From: Desulfovibrio desulfuricans
Lineage (GTDB): Bacteria > Desulfobacterota > Desulfovibrionia > Desulfovibrionales > Desulfovibrionaceae
DNA length: 64,000 bases
Assembly (NCBI RefSeq): GCF_004801255.1
Contig: NZ_CP036295.1
Coordinates: forward strand, 310,001-374,000
Direction: 5' to 3'
The translations under genes were made by a program, and so were the position numbers. Every line of letters starts with the position of its first letter. Position 1 is the first letter of the stretch. The notes under the pieces were generated by a model that saw nothing but the letters and a program-made list of their open reading frames with translations, made no database searches and had not been told where the DNA came from. Positions 36,750-50,054 of the stretch are shown here, in pieces.

Positions 36750-37068
36750 TTGTAACGCAAATGTAATCAGCTTCAGCCCGTTGCCCGCATGGCCCCGGTT
36801 ACTCCAGGGCGAGCTGTTTGCGGGCGGATCTCACAACAGCACGCTTTACAGATTCTTGAGTGCGCTGCTTTACAAAGGTTGCACATGCAGCTATAGGAAT
36901 CCATTGCATCAAAAGAGCATTTTCACTGCGAGGTGCTCTGAGCGGGCCATGCCGCAGCATGGCTGGCCAACGCGGGGCAAGCGGCGCAAATTGCTTGCGT
37001 CACGCCCGTACCGGCTAACTCAGTAGACCGTTCATGCGCCCCCCAGCGGCGTCCGCCGGAGGATTTAA
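36750..37068. other. Non-coding region before dksA
   Basis: About 320 bases without a gene. A short hairpin AGAGCA/TGCTCT at 36914-36939 is visible. The dksA promoter was not located. Confidence 0.5.
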
Positions 37069-37431
37069 ATGGATCACAAGGATTTGGAATATTTTCGCAA
37101 GCTTCTTTCTGGCATGCTTGAAGAAGCTAAGCAAAAGGGCGACAGCACCCTTGAAGAACTGACGGATAGCAACGAAGTGTTCGCCGACCCGGCTGACCGC
37201 GCCACTGCAGAATCCGACAGGGCTTTTACCCTGCGTATCCGTGACCGTGAGCGCCGCCTGATCCGCAAGATTCAGGCAGCCCTCACCCGCATAGATGATG
37301 GAACCTACGGGATTTGCGAAGAGTGCGGCGACGACATCAGCGTCCCCCGCCTCAAGGCCCGGCCTGTTACGCGGTTGTGCATCAACTGCAAGGCCAAGCA
37401 GGAAGAAGACGAACACCTTCGCGGCGATTAG
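37069..37431 (+). CDS. dksA: RNA polymerase-binding factor DksA/TraR family
   Basis: A 120-residue protein of the DksA type: an N-terminal coiled coil with an acidic tip (SNEVFADPADRATAESDR), then a four-cysteine zinc finger CEECGDD...CINCK. DksA enters the secondary channel of RNA polymerase and works with ppGpp in the stringent response. GGAGG lies six bases before the ATG. Length is typical of the shorter DksA proteins of the deltaproteobacteria. Alone in its transcription unit. Confidence 0.93.
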   Translation: MDHKDLEYFRKLLSGMLEEAKQKGDSTLEELTDSNEVFADPADRATAESDRAFTLRIRDRERRLIRKIQAALTRIDDGTYGICEECGDDISVPRLKARPVTRLCINCKAKQEEDEHLRGD

Positions 37432-37842
37432 CGTCAGCTTTTGTTGCTATAGCGGTACTGTTTCTTTGCTGATTGGTCAGGCGGCTTGCTGGGCAACGCA
37501 CCGCCCGCTTGAGTTTGCTTGCGTGCGAAAAGCGCGGCAGGGCAGAGGCATGCCGTCAGGGCCCCGCGCAGTCTGTAAGGGGCTAGCCCCTTGCGGTCTT
37601 GTTGCGGCCTAACAGCATGCGGGCGGGCAGGCTTGAGCCCTTGCCTTACTCCGCAGCCCGTGCGTCTGCGCCGTCAGCATGAATCGTCATGGTTGACGGG
37701 CAACGGCTGAAGTATCGCACCTGTTTTCAGTATGGCGGTCATGGTCGTCAGGACCGGGCCGCTGTAATGGTTTTTTGCGGCTTTGTTTTGGACGGGCCGT
37801 CGCTCCAGATTCCCCACCCCTTCCCGCAAGCCGGGTTTTTCT
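37432..37842. other. Non-coding region with a palindrome
   Basis: About 410 bases without a supported gene. AAGGGGCTAGCCCCTT (37577-37592) is a perfect 16-bp palindrome, perhaps an operator or part of a terminator; GGCAGGCTTGAGCCCTTGCC follows about 40 bases on. No T tract was found for dksA termination. Confidence 0.45.
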
Positions 37843-39504
37843 ATGGATGCCCATCTTTTTCGCCGTTTTTGTGAAGACCTGGCCCCTCTGCTCGTGGGCG
37901 CGCGGGTCGAAAAAATTCAGGAACCCGCCGAGGGCCTTCTGGCACTTATGATTTACAGCCGAGGGCGCAAACGGCAACTTTGCCTGCGCTTTGGCCGCAA
38001 GGATTCTTTCTGCTTTGTCACCACGCAGCGCATCAGCGTGGGGCGGGCGCCCTCAGCCCCTGTCATGCGCCTGCGCAAGTATGCGGCCGGGCGGCGCATT
38101 GCGGCCTGCGTGCCGCAGTGGAGCGAGCGCCGTCTGTGGCTGCTGCTTGGCGGCGGTGCGGATGCGGCGTCACCTCAGGCCGACGGCGAGACATCCGCGC
38201 GGCAACCTTGCCTGACTTGGCTGCTGCTTGACCTGCGCGAAGGCCCCTCGCTGCGTTTTATTGGCGAGGGCGAAACGCCGGAGGAGGATCAGCCCCCGTG
38301 GCCGAGGCCTGACCAGTTGGGCACGGCCTTGCCAAACTGGCGCGAGTGGGCTGTGCTTACGCCCGCGCTGCGTCGCACCCTTGCCTGCCTGGACGAGCCG
38401 GAACAGTGGGCACTGCTCGAAGACCTGCGCCTTGGCGGCGGCGACCTGTTTTGTTACGGGCAACGCGGCGAGGCTACGGATGCCGTGCCCGGCCTGCCCC
38501 CGCGCCCCGTGCTGGCCGTCAGCGCCTGGCCCTTGCCAGAGGCCCAGCGGCAGACCCTGCGGGGCAAGGATGCCGACGCTCCCGCCATTGAGGAATTTTG
38601 CGGCGCGGATGCTCTGGCGCTGACCGAGCTGGCGGGGCAGGATATGGTGCTCTCGCGTCTTGCCGTGGAGCAGGCGCGTGAAGCTGCTCAACCTTTGGAT
38701 CGGCGCGTGCGCAAACTTATGCGGCTGCTGGACAAACTGCGCGAGGAGGAATCGCGCCTCGGCGGCATGATGGCTTGCCAGGCCGACGCTTTGGCGCTTC
38801 AGGCGGAGTTGTGGCGCTGGCCTGCCGAGTTTCGCGCCGCATCCGTCAGTGTGGGGGAAGGGCCGCACGGCCCCGCCCGTGAAATAGCGCTGGATTTGCG
38901 CCGCGCTGTGCGCGAAGAAATGGCCCGCCTGTTCCATACGGCCCGGCGCGGTCAGCGCGGCATGGAGCATCTGGCCGATCGCCGCGCCGCTCTGGAGGCG
39001 GAGCTGGCCGCCCTGAGGCAGGCTCGCCACGACAGCCTGCTTGGCGTAACCGCTGGCGGCGGCGAGGAAGGCGCGCCCGAGGGCCGTGCAGCGGGCATGG
39101 GGCTGGCGACTGCCCTGCCCAAGAATGTGCAGATGTTTATAAGCTCCGACGGTTTTGTGCTGCTGCGCGGGCGCGACGCCAAGGGCAACCTGGCCGCCCG
39201 CAAACTGGCTGCCCCGCATGATATCTGGCTGCATGCGGAAAACGGCCCCGGCTCGCACGTGATCATACGCCGCGCCCACGGCGGGCAGGAGGTGCCGCCC
39301 CGCACCCTGGATCAGGCCGGGGCGCTGGCCGCCTGCAAAAGCTGGCAAAGGGAAGCCGCACGGGCGCGCATTCAATATGCGGAGGTGCGGCACGTCAAAC
39401 CCATGCGCAACGCTCCTGCGGGCACGGTGCGCATAGACAAGTCGCTGCCCTCTCGCGAGGTTGCCGTGGATATGTCCCTTGAAGAAACACTGCTGCCCCG
39501 ATAG
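37843..39504 (+). CDS. NFACT-family protein (RqcH/Tae2/FbpA-like)
   Basis: A 553-residue protein with an N-terminal NFACT-N domain (LAPLLVGARVEKIQEP, LCLRFGRKDSFCFVT), a central helical/coiled region (residues about 290-410) and a C-terminal NFACT-R domain (about 420-530: RGRDAKGNLAARKLAAPHDIWLHAENGPGSHVIIR). In Bacillus the homologue RqcH adds alanine tails to stalled nascent chains on 50S subunits. The same role is probable but unproved here. Start at ATG 37843 (MDAHLFRRF) by family alignment; the ribosome site is weak. The Ala/Arg-rich insertions make it less compact than Firmicute RqcH. Confidence 0.87.
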   Translation: MDAHLFRRFCEDLAPLLVGARVEKIQEPAEGLLALMIYSRGRKRQLCLRFGRKDSFCFVTTQRISVGRAPSAPVMRLRKYAAGRRIAACVPQWSERRLWLLLGGGADAASPQADGETSARQPCLTWLLLDLREGPSLRFIGEGETPEEDQPPWPRPDQLGTALPNWREWAVLTPALRRTLACLDEPEQWALLEDLRLGGGDLFCYGQRGEATDAVPGLPPRPVLAVSAWPLPEAQRQTLRGKDADAPAIEEFCGADALALTELAGQDMVLSRLAVEQAREAAQPLDRRVRKLMRLLDKLREEESRLGGMMACQADALALQAELWRWPAEFRAASVSVGEGPHGPAREIALDLRRAVREEMARLFHTARRGQRGMEHLADRRAALEAELAALRQARHDSLLGVTAGGGEEGAPEGRAAGMGLATALPKNVQMFISSDGFVLLRGRDAKGNLAARKLAAPHDIWLHAENGPGSHVIIRRAHGGQEVPPRTLDQAGALAACKSWQREAARARIQYAEVRHVKPMRNAPAGTVRIDKSLPSREVAVDMSLEETLLPR

Positions 39505-39543
39505 GACGGCTGCGGTTGACAGACCCTGTATGGGGGAGGTTGC

Positions 39544-40257
39544 ATGGATTTTACGGTTGAAGGCAAGATTTTTCGGGCCATGAGCCTGCAGGCTGAGGTG
39601 CTGTCTACGGCAGCCGGTGCGCCCGCGCAGGAAACCGTTGTTTCGCTGGGCGACCCGGCGGGCACGGAACTGCGCCTGCCGCGCGGCAAAAAGGACTGGC
39701 AGGCCGTTGCGCTGCGGCTCGCGCTGGGCGTGGAAGTGCTGCTGCCCCTGCCGCAATCATTTGCGCTGGCCCCGGGCGACGTTGTGACCCTGGGCTGTCT
39801 TGGCCCGGCGGATGGGACAGAGCAGGGCTTTGGCGACCAAGGCGCGGTGCTTGATGTCTATGCGGTGGGCAATGCCGCCACGGGCACGACGCACGAATTT
39901 GCGGACGCGGTCACGCTGATGAAGCGCTGCGGCCTGACCCGCGCCACAGAATATGAAGTGGAAAAATACCCGCTGAAAAAAGTCTGCAAGGTCAGCGCCA
40001 TTGTCTTTCTCGTGGGGCTGGTGTGCTTTGGCTTTTTAATGCACCTGTTCACGGAAAGTACGGACGAACTGATGCAGCGGCTGTCCGACGTCCTGCTCAT
40101 GACCGCCAAATTCGGCGGCGTGTCTGCCCTTGTGGTGGCTGCTGGCGGCGGCCTGTTTGTAAAAAGCTCCAACGACTACAACAGCAGAAAGAAATTTGAG
40201 ACCTACGTGCGGCAGTTTGAGCAGGCCATGGCAGCGACCCTTGGCATTGCCAAATAG
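39544..40257 (+). CDS. Hypothetical membrane protein with two transmembrane helices
   Basis: A 237-residue protein with GGGAGG four bases before the ATG, 39 bases after the NFACT gene, so probably co-transcribed. Residues 1-150 are soluble and beta-rich (acidic patches, repeated small domains); two hydrophobic helices lie at about 150-172 and 190-212; the C-terminal 20 residues are charged and helical. I do not recognise the family. The NFACT neighbour could suggest translation quality control at the membrane, but this is context only. Confidence 0.7.
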   Translation: MDFTVEGKIFRAMSLQAEVLSTAAGAPAQETVVSLGDPAGTELRLPRGKKDWQAVALRLALGVEVLLPLPQSFALAPGDVVTLGCLGPADGTEQGFGDQGAVLDVYAVGNAATGTTHEFADAVTLMKRCGLTRATEYEVEKYPLKKVCKVSAIVFLVGLVCFGFLMHLFTESTDELMQRLSDVLLMTAKFGGVSALVVAAGGGLFVKSSNDYNSRKKFETYVRQFEQAMAATLGIAK

Positions 40258-40282
40258 CTGACGCCCGCGCCATATAACCGCT

Positions 40283-40315
40283 AAAAGGCCGCCTTCACGA
40301 AGAAGACGGCCTTTT
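40283..40315. terminator. Bidirectional intrinsic terminator
   Basis: AAAAGGCC and CTTC pair with GAAG and GGCCTTTT. It separates the membrane-protein gene from ackA on the other strand. Confidence 0.85.
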
Positions 40316-40342
40316 GCTTTGACATGACTCCCGCAGGCGGGC

Positions 40343-41554
40343 TTATTTTTTCAGCACTTCCACCGTGGCCAGAGCGATCTGCAGCTCTTCGTTGGTGGGG
40401 ATGATGATCACGGGAATTTTGCTGTCCGGCGTAGAGATGATGCGCGCGCCGGGCTTGCGGGTGCTGTTTTCTTGCTTGTTGAGCTTGATGCCAAAGGCTT
40501 CCAGGCCTTCGCACACCATGGCGCGCACGATGTCGTCGTTTTCGCCGATGCCGGCGGTAAAGACCATGGCGTCCACATTGCCCTCAAGCAGGAAGAAGTA
40601 GGAACCAAGGGTCTTTTTGATGCTGCGCACGAGCAGGTTGAGGGCCAGCTCGGCGCGGTCGTTGCCCTTATCCACCTGGGCATGCACGTCGCGCATGTCG
40701 GTGTAGCCGCAGATGCCCAGCAGACCGGACTTTTTATTCATCAGCGTGTCGGCTTCGGCGGGGCTCAATCCCTTCTTTTCCATAACAAAAGGCACGATGG
40801 CCGGGTCGATGGTGCCGCAGCGGGTACCCATCACAAGGCCTTCCAGCGGGGTGAGGCCCATGCTGGTGTCGAAGCACTTGCCGTTTTTGACGCAGCTCAT
40901 GGAAGAACCGTTGCCGAGGTGCATGGTGATGGAGCGCAGCTCGGAAAGGGGCTTGCCGAGGAACTGGGCCGTGGCGTTGGCGATGTACTTGTGCGAGGTG
41001 CCGTGGAAGCCGTAGCGGCGGATGCGCAGTTCTTCATACAGCTCGTAGGGCAGAGCGTACATGAAGGCTTCCTTGGGCATGCCCATGCCGAACTCGGTGT
41101 CGAACACGGCCACGTTGGGAACGCCGGGGAAGAGTTTTTCCGCCACTTCAATGCCCATGAGGTTGGCGGGGTTGTGCAAGGGGCCAAGCACGGCGCATTC
41201 TTCTACAATCTGCTTCACGCGTTCGTTCACCAGTACCGGGTCGCTCACGGCTTCGCCGCCGTGCAGCACGCGGTGGCCGATGGCGTAGATTTCGCTCTTG
41301 TCCTTGATGACGCCCTTTTCGGGGTCGGTCAAAAGGGCGATCACCAGCTCCATGGCTTCCACATGGGTGGGGAAGAAGGACTCGCGGACCAGTTTTTCTT
41401 CCTTGTCGGTATCAGGGGCGATTTTGTGGGTCAGGCGTCCGCCTTCCTGCCCGATGCGTTCGGCAAGGCCGGAGCAGAGTACGCTGCGCGTGTCCATTTC
41501 CAGCAGCTGATACTTGCAGGATGAAGAACCCGCGTTGATCACCAGAATTTTCAT
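40343..41554 (-). CDS. ackA: Acetate kinase
   Basis: A 403-residue enzyme making ATP and acetate from acetyl phosphate. It begins MKILVINAGSSSCKYQL with the family N-terminal phosphate loop, and keeps HRVLHGGE, FDTEFGMG (in place of FDTAFH), YGFHGTSHKY, the HLGNGSSM loop and FTAGIGEND. AAGGGA precedes the ATG. Lies 165 bases after pta, with a hairpin between them. Confidence 0.97.
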   Translation of the reverse strand: MKILVINAGSSSCKYQLLEMDTRSVLCSGLAERIGQEGGRLTHKIAPDTDKEEKLVRESFFPTHVEAMELVIALLTDPEKGVIKDKSEIYAIGHRVLHGGEAVSDPVLVNERVKQIVEECAVLGPLHNPANLMGIEVAEKLFPGVPNVAVFDTEFGMGMPKEAFMYALPYELYEELRIRRYGFHGTSHKYIANATAQFLGKPLSELRSITMHLGNGSSMSCVKNGKCFDTSMGLTPLEGLVMGTRCGTIDPAIVPFVMEKKGLSPAEADTLMNKKSGLLGICGYTDMRDVHAQVDKGNDRAELALNLLVRSIKKTLGSYFFLLEGNVDAMVFTAGIGENDDIVRAMVCEGLEAFGIKLNKQENSTRKPGARIISTPDSKIPVIIIPTNEELQIALATVEVLKK

Positions 41555-41660
41555 AACTATCCCTTTCCTTGAGCGTGTTAATGTCTGATCGCGGGCCGCA
41601 GTGTGTGGCGCATGCCTTGCGTCAGCGTTTATTTTTTTGGCGGCGGGTTTACGGCTTGCT

Positions 41661-41691
41661 GCGGCGGTTTGCCTTGAGGGCAAACCGCCGC
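41661..41691 (-). repeat. Strong stem-loop between pta and ackA
   Basis: Thirteen-bp arms GCGGCGGTTTGCC (41661-41673) and complement (41679-41691) with a five-base loop. No T tract on the minus strand, so it probably stabilises or attenuates the pta-ackA mRNA rather than ending it. Confidence 0.6.
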
Positions 41692-41719
41692 AAGCGCGTA
41701 AGTGTCGGGCCTGCCCGGT

Positions 41720-43834
41720 TTATTGCTGCTTGGCTGCGGCCTTTTCGGCTGCGGCCTGAACGGCGGTGATGGCTACGGTATTGACGATGTCGGGCACGGT
41801 GCAGCCGCGCGACAGGTCGTTGACAGGCTTGTTAAGGCCCTGCAGCACCGGGCCGATGGCAATGGCCCCGGCAGCGCGTTGCACGGCCTTGTAGGTATTG
41901 TTGCCGGTGTTGAGGTCGGGGAAGATAAACACCGTGGCCCTGCCGGCGACCTTGCTGTCGGGCATCTTGGTTTTTGCCACCGAGGGGTCGATGGCGGCGT
42001 CGTACTGCAAGGGGCCTTCGAGAGCAAGATCGGGAGCCATTTCCTGTGCGATCTTGGTGGCTTCGACCACCACATCGACGTCGGCGCCCTTGCCGGACGT
42101 GCCGGTGGAGTAAGACAGCATGGCCACGCGGGGTTCAATGCCAAAAACCTTGGCCGTATGGGCCGAGGCAATGGCTATTTCGGCCAGCTGCTGCGCGGTG
42201 GGGTTGGGGTTGACCGCGCAGTCGCCAAAGGCCAGCACGCGGTCCTTGAGGCACATGAGAAAGACCGACGAAACCACGGAAAAGCCGGGTTTGGTCTTAA
42301 CAAACTCAAAGGCCGGGCGGATGGTGTGGGCGGTGGTGTTGACCGAGCCGGAGACCATGCCGTCGGCGTCGTCCTTCTTGACCATCATGGTGGCAAAGTA
42401 GGTAGAGTCGGTCATGGTGTCGCGGGCCTGCTCGGGGGTGATGCCCTTCTTTTTGCGCAGCTCGTAGTAGGTATTGGCGTAGTCGTCAAACAGCTCGGAT
42501 TTGACCGGGTCGATGAGCCGCGCCTTGGCGATGTCCAGGCCAAAGGCGCTGGCCTTGGAGCGGATTTCTTCCACATTGCCAAGCAGGATGATTTCGGCCA
42601 CATCGCGGCGCAGCAGAATATCGGTTGCGCGCAGGATGCGCTCTTCGGTGCCTTCGGCCAGCACGATGCGCATCTTGTTGGCCTTGGCGCGCTGGATGAG
42701 TTCGAATTCAAACATCATGGGCGTGATGCGGCTGCTGCGCTCGCTGCCGATGCGGTTTTCGATTTCCTTGCCGTTGACGTGCTGCTCAAAGAGGCCAAGC
42801 ACGCTGTTGATCTTGCGCAGGTCGGTGGGTTCGATGGGCGCAATGATGCTCTGCAGGGCCATAAAAGCCTTGTAGGTATGGTGCGGCGTCAGCAGTATGG
42901 GCAGGGGCGAGCCTGTCCAGCCTTCGATAAATTTGCACACCTGATCAGAGGGGCGAATGCCGCCGGTAAGCAGCACGCCAGCGATGTCGGGCGTCGAGGA
43001 GGACAGCCGCGAGGCGATGGCGGCCAGCAGCACGTCGGCGCGGTCGCCGGGGGTGACGATAAGCTGGTCCTTGGCAATGTAGCCGAGCACGTGGTCCACG
43101 TGCATGGCGGCGATGAGATAGTCGCCCACGAGCGCATCGAGGCGGTTTTCACCAAAGAGGATTTCCGCGTCCAGGCCTTTTTTTACGTCAGCCATGGTAG
43201 GCTGGCCGATGGTGGGGTCGTTGGGCACGGAGAAAATAAGGGCGCGGCGATCCTGCGTGCTGAAATGCGCGCGCAGCTCGTCCAGCTCTGTCTGCGTAAG
43301 GTTGCGGCGGTTCACAATGGTGGCAACCACATCCAGCGCGTAGGGCTCGAGGCTGTCCATGGTGATCTGGAGCGAATCACGAATGTCTTCGGCGCTCACA
43401 TTGTAGCCGCTGGTGACCAGAATGACCGGGCAGCCCAGGTTGGCAGCTATTTCGGCATTGAGTTCAAACTCAAAAACCGGGTCTTTGGCGAGAAAATCAG
43501 TGCCGACGCACAGGACGAAATCGTAGGTCTCCAGCAGTTTTTTGTACTTCTGGATGATGTTTTCGATCAGCAGATTGCGCGACCCCTGATTGATGATCTG
43601 ACGGGCCTCGCGCTGGGTGTAGGCAAAGGTGTCAGCGTAGTCCATGTTGAGCTTGAAGTATTCAAGCATCAGATGGATGTAGGGGTCGCGGTCGTCCCAC
43701 AGCGGTTCGTTGATGATGGGACGAAAAAAAGCCACTTTGCGCATGCTGCGGCTGAGCAGCTGCATGGCCCCAAGGGCGATGGCGCTCTTGCCCGTCATGG
43801 GCCCTGTGGCGGTGATGTATAGACCGTTGTGCAT
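41720..43834 (-). CDS. pta: Phosphate acetyltransferase (long, DRTGG-containing form)
   Basis: A 704-residue enzyme exchanging acetyl-CoA and acetyl phosphate. The N-terminal third is a P-loop-like domain (GPMTGKSAIALGAMQ), followed by a DRTGG domain, and residues about 370-700 are the catalytic phosphotransacetylase domain (EGTEERILRA, SDGMVSGSVNTTAHTIRPAF). GGGAGG precedes the ATG. Likely pairs with AckA for the energy-conserving end of pyruvate oxidation. Confidence 0.96.
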   Translation of the reverse strand: MHNGLYITATGPMTGKSAIALGAMQLLSRSMRKVAFFRPIINEPLWDDRDPYIHLMLEYFKLNMDYADTFAYTQREARQIINQGSRNLLIENIIQKYKKLLETYDFVLCVGTDFLAKDPVFEFELNAEIAANLGCPVILVTSGYNVSAEDIRDSLQITMDSLEPYALDVVATIVNRRNLTQTELDELRAHFSTQDRRALIFSVPNDPTIGQPTMADVKKGLDAEILFGENRLDALVGDYLIAAMHVDHVLGYIAKDQLIVTPGDRADVLLAAIASRLSSSTPDIAGVLLTGGIRPSDQVCKFIEGWTGSPLPILLTPHHTYKAFMALQSIIAPIEPTDLRKINSVLGLFEQHVNGKEIENRIGSERSSRITPMMFEFELIQRAKANKMRIVLAEGTEERILRATDILLRRDVAEIILLGNVEEIRSKASAFGLDIAKARLIDPVKSELFDDYANTYYELRKKKGITPEQARDTMTDSTYFATMMVKKDDADGMVSGSVNTTAHTIRPAFEFVKTKPGFSVVSSVFLMCLKDRVLAFGDCAVNPNPTAQQLAEIAIASAHTAKVFGIEPRVAMLSYSTGTSGKGADVDVVVEATKIAQEMAPDLALEGPLQYDAAIDPSVAKTKMPDSKVAGRATVFIFPDLNTGNNTYKAVQRAAGAIAIGPVLQGLNKPVNDLSRGCTVPDIVNTVAITAVQAAAEKAAAKQQ

Positions 43835-43877
43835 AGTGCCTCCCCTGCTGTGCCGGCAGGCTGGCGGTGTTAACCCG

Positions 43878-44004
43878 AAAAAAAGGGCGCGAGGGCTTTC
43901 CTCGCGCCCAGGCCTTTAACCTCTGATCCTAAGCGTGCTGCGTAGCCCGCGCCCGCAGCAACGTGCCGCCCCCCGGAGGGGAAGCGTGTGCTGTCGGGCG
44001 CGGG
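43878..44004 (-). terminator. Terminator pair after por
   Basis: A stem with 10-bp arms GGGCGCGAGG (43885-43894) and CCTCGCGCCC (43900-43909) is followed on the minus strand by seven T. A larger inverted repeat, CCCGCGCCCG (43946-43955) with CGGGCGCGGG (43995-44004), lies closer to the por stop. Both separate por from pta. Confidence 0.82.
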
Positions 44005-44026
44005 TCGTCATAACGTCAGACCTCTG

Positions 44027-48190
<4,164 letters not shown>

Positions 48191-48193
48191 GCA

Positions 48194-48226
48194 GAAAACG
48201 CGGGGGCGGCCAAGGCCGCCCCCGCG
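48194..48226 (-). terminator. Intrinsic terminator after the CoA-disulfide reductase gene
   Basis: A 13-bp perfect stem (48199-48211 with 48214-48226) around a two-base centre, so the inner pairs open, followed on the minus strand by TTTTC. It lies 20 bases beyond the stop. Confidence 0.85.
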
Positions 48227-48245
48227 CCAGACTGTTGCCTGGGCG

Positions 48246-49955
48246 CTAAACGGAAAGCCCCATTTTGATGGCCGCCTGCATGCCGCCTGTGGAGTTTACC
48301 ACATCTGTTATGCCGTTGCGGGCAAGAACCAGCAGGCCGTCATACGCCCGCAGACCCGTGTTGCAGATAATGGCCACGGGGCGGTCCCTGGGAACCTCGC
48401 CCACCCTGGCGGCTATTTCTTCAAGCGGCATGGCGTGCCAGTCGGGGTGCTTTTCCTGCACCGACTTGCCTGCCGCCGCCGGGCGGGCATCTATAAAGAA
48501 CACGTGGTTTTCTTTACGATGCTGCCATAGCTGCATGAACTTGTCGGCGGTAACAGGGGTAAAGCGCCCGGCCAGGGCGTTGTCGGCCACGTTGGCGACC
48601 ACGTTGACCACGTCCATGGCCGAGGCAAAGGGCGGGGCGTAGGCGACCTCAAGGTTGGAGATGTCCTCCACAGTGGGCTTGGAGTATTGCAGGGCTGCGG
48701 CCACAGCATCAATGCGGGCCTTGAGCGAATCGGGATCCACGCAGGCCCCCTGGATGCCAAGCACGCGCCTGGTGGCCTTGTCCACAACCAGCTCGAGGCT
48801 CATCATGGATTTTTCGGGGAAAAAGTGGGCGTGGTCCAGCTGCTCCACGCTGACGCTCATGGCGTCAAAGCCTTCCTTGCGGGCGCGGTCAATGGTAAGG
48901 CCCACGCCGCAGAAGGCGAGGTCGAAGAGTTTGACCGCCCACGATCCCACAAAGCCGGGGAAGCTGGCATTGCCGCCAGCCAGGTTGGTGCCGATGACGC
49001 GCCCCTGGCGGTTGGCCATGCTGCCCAGAGGCAGATAGCCCATCTTGCCGGTGATGATGTTTTTGATGGCAACGCAGTCGCCGCCCGCATAGATGGCGGG
49101 GTCGGTGGTGCGCATGTGCTCGTCCACCACTACAGCGCCAAAGGGCGCAACTTCGAGTCCGGCGTCCTTGGCGATCTGTCCGTTGGGGATAAAGCCCGCA
49201 GCAAAAATCACCAGCTGGGCGGGTATTTCGCGCTTGTCCGTGACCACCTTGGCAACCGTGCCGTTTGCGCCCTCAAGACGCAGCACTTTTTCAGAGGTGA
49301 AAACGTCGACCTTGTGGGCCTTGCAGTCGTTGGCCGCCATGAATGACAGGGGCTGCGACAGTACGCCGGGCAGAATCTGGTCCATCATTTCCACCACGCT
49401 GACCTTGACGCCCCACATGTCGGCCAGCGCCACCGCAGCTTCCAGCCCGATAAAGCCGCCGCCCACAATGACAGCCTCGCTCACCTTGCCCTCCTGGCAG
49501 GCGGCGCGTATGGCCCCGGCCGCTTCCAGCCGGGTGAGGGACAGCACGTTTTTAAGCTCCTTGCCCTCAATGGGAGGCACGCGGGGGCTTGCGCCGGTGG
49601 CGAGCACCAGCTTGTCGTACGGCAGCTTTTCTTCCTTGCCGGAGACGACATCTTTGACCAGCAGGGTTTTGGCCGCCCGGTCAATGGCCATGGCGCGGGT
49701 TTGGGTGCGAACGGTAATGCCCTTCATGTCGCGGAAAAAATCCGGGTCGCGCACGGTGTGGTATGGCGTGGAGCGCAGATCGTCGAGGTTCTGTATTTCA
49801 CCGGATACATAGTAGGGGATGCCGCAGCCGCCGTAGGAAATGAAGACGTTTTCGTCCACGAGCGTCACTTCCGCATCGGGCATGAGGCGCTTGCAGCGGC
49901 ACGCCGCCTTGGGCCCCAGGGCAACACCGCCTACTACCAGAATTTTTTCAGACAT
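48246..49955 (-). CDS. CoA-disulfide reductase/NADH oxidase-like flavoprotein with rhodanese domain
   Basis: A 569-residue protein. The first 450 residues are a pyridine nucleotide-disulfide oxidoreductase: FAD motif VVGGVALGPKAA, a single active-site cysteine in SYGGCGIPYYV (about residue 44), a second dinucleotide fold VGGGFIGLEAA and GGDCVAIKN. The last 110 residues are a rhodanese with active-site CNTGLRA. This CoADR-RHD fusion reduces CoA disulfides, persulfides or polysulfide with NAD(P)H in characterised homologues. AAGGAG precedes the ATG. Fits sulfur metabolism or oxidative-stress defence in a sulfate reducer; exact substrate is not inferable. Confidence 0.92.
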   Translation of the reverse strand: MSEKILVVGGVALGPKAACRCKRLMPDAEVTLVDENVFISYGGCGIPYYVSGEIQNLDDLRSTPYHTVRDPDFFRDMKGITVRTQTRAMAIDRAAKTLLVKDVVSGKEEKLPYDKLVLATGASPRVPPIEGKELKNVLSLTRLEAAGAIRAACQEGKVSEAVIVGGGFIGLEAAVALADMWGVKVSVVEMMDQILPGVLSQPLSFMAANDCKAHKVDVFTSEKVLRLEGANGTVAKVVTDKREIPAQLVIFAAGFIPNGQIAKDAGLEVAPFGAVVVDEHMRTTDPAIYAGGDCVAIKNIITGKMGYLPLGSMANRQGRVIGTNLAGGNASFPGFVGSWAVKLFDLAFCGVGLTIDRARKEGFDAMSVSVEQLDHAHFFPEKSMMSLELVVDKATRRVLGIQGACVDPDSLKARIDAVAAALQYSKPTVEDISNLEVAYAPPFASAMDVVNVVANVADNALAGRFTPVTADKFMQLWQHRKENHVFFIDARPAAAGKSVQEKHPDWHAMPLEEIAARVGEVPRDRPVAIICNTGLRAYDGLLVLARNGITDVVNSTGGMQAAIKMGLSV

Positions 49956-50054
49956 ATCCGGACTCCTTAGTGAAGAGTTATGAGCAAATGAGCATTACAG
50001 ATATATTTGAGCATTATTATCAAGATGGCAAGAAAAATTGTACCCCCGGCCCCC

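Noticed and set aside
41702..43822. A 706-codon frame opposite pta
   Set aside because: Shadow; pta has a ribosome site and complete domains.
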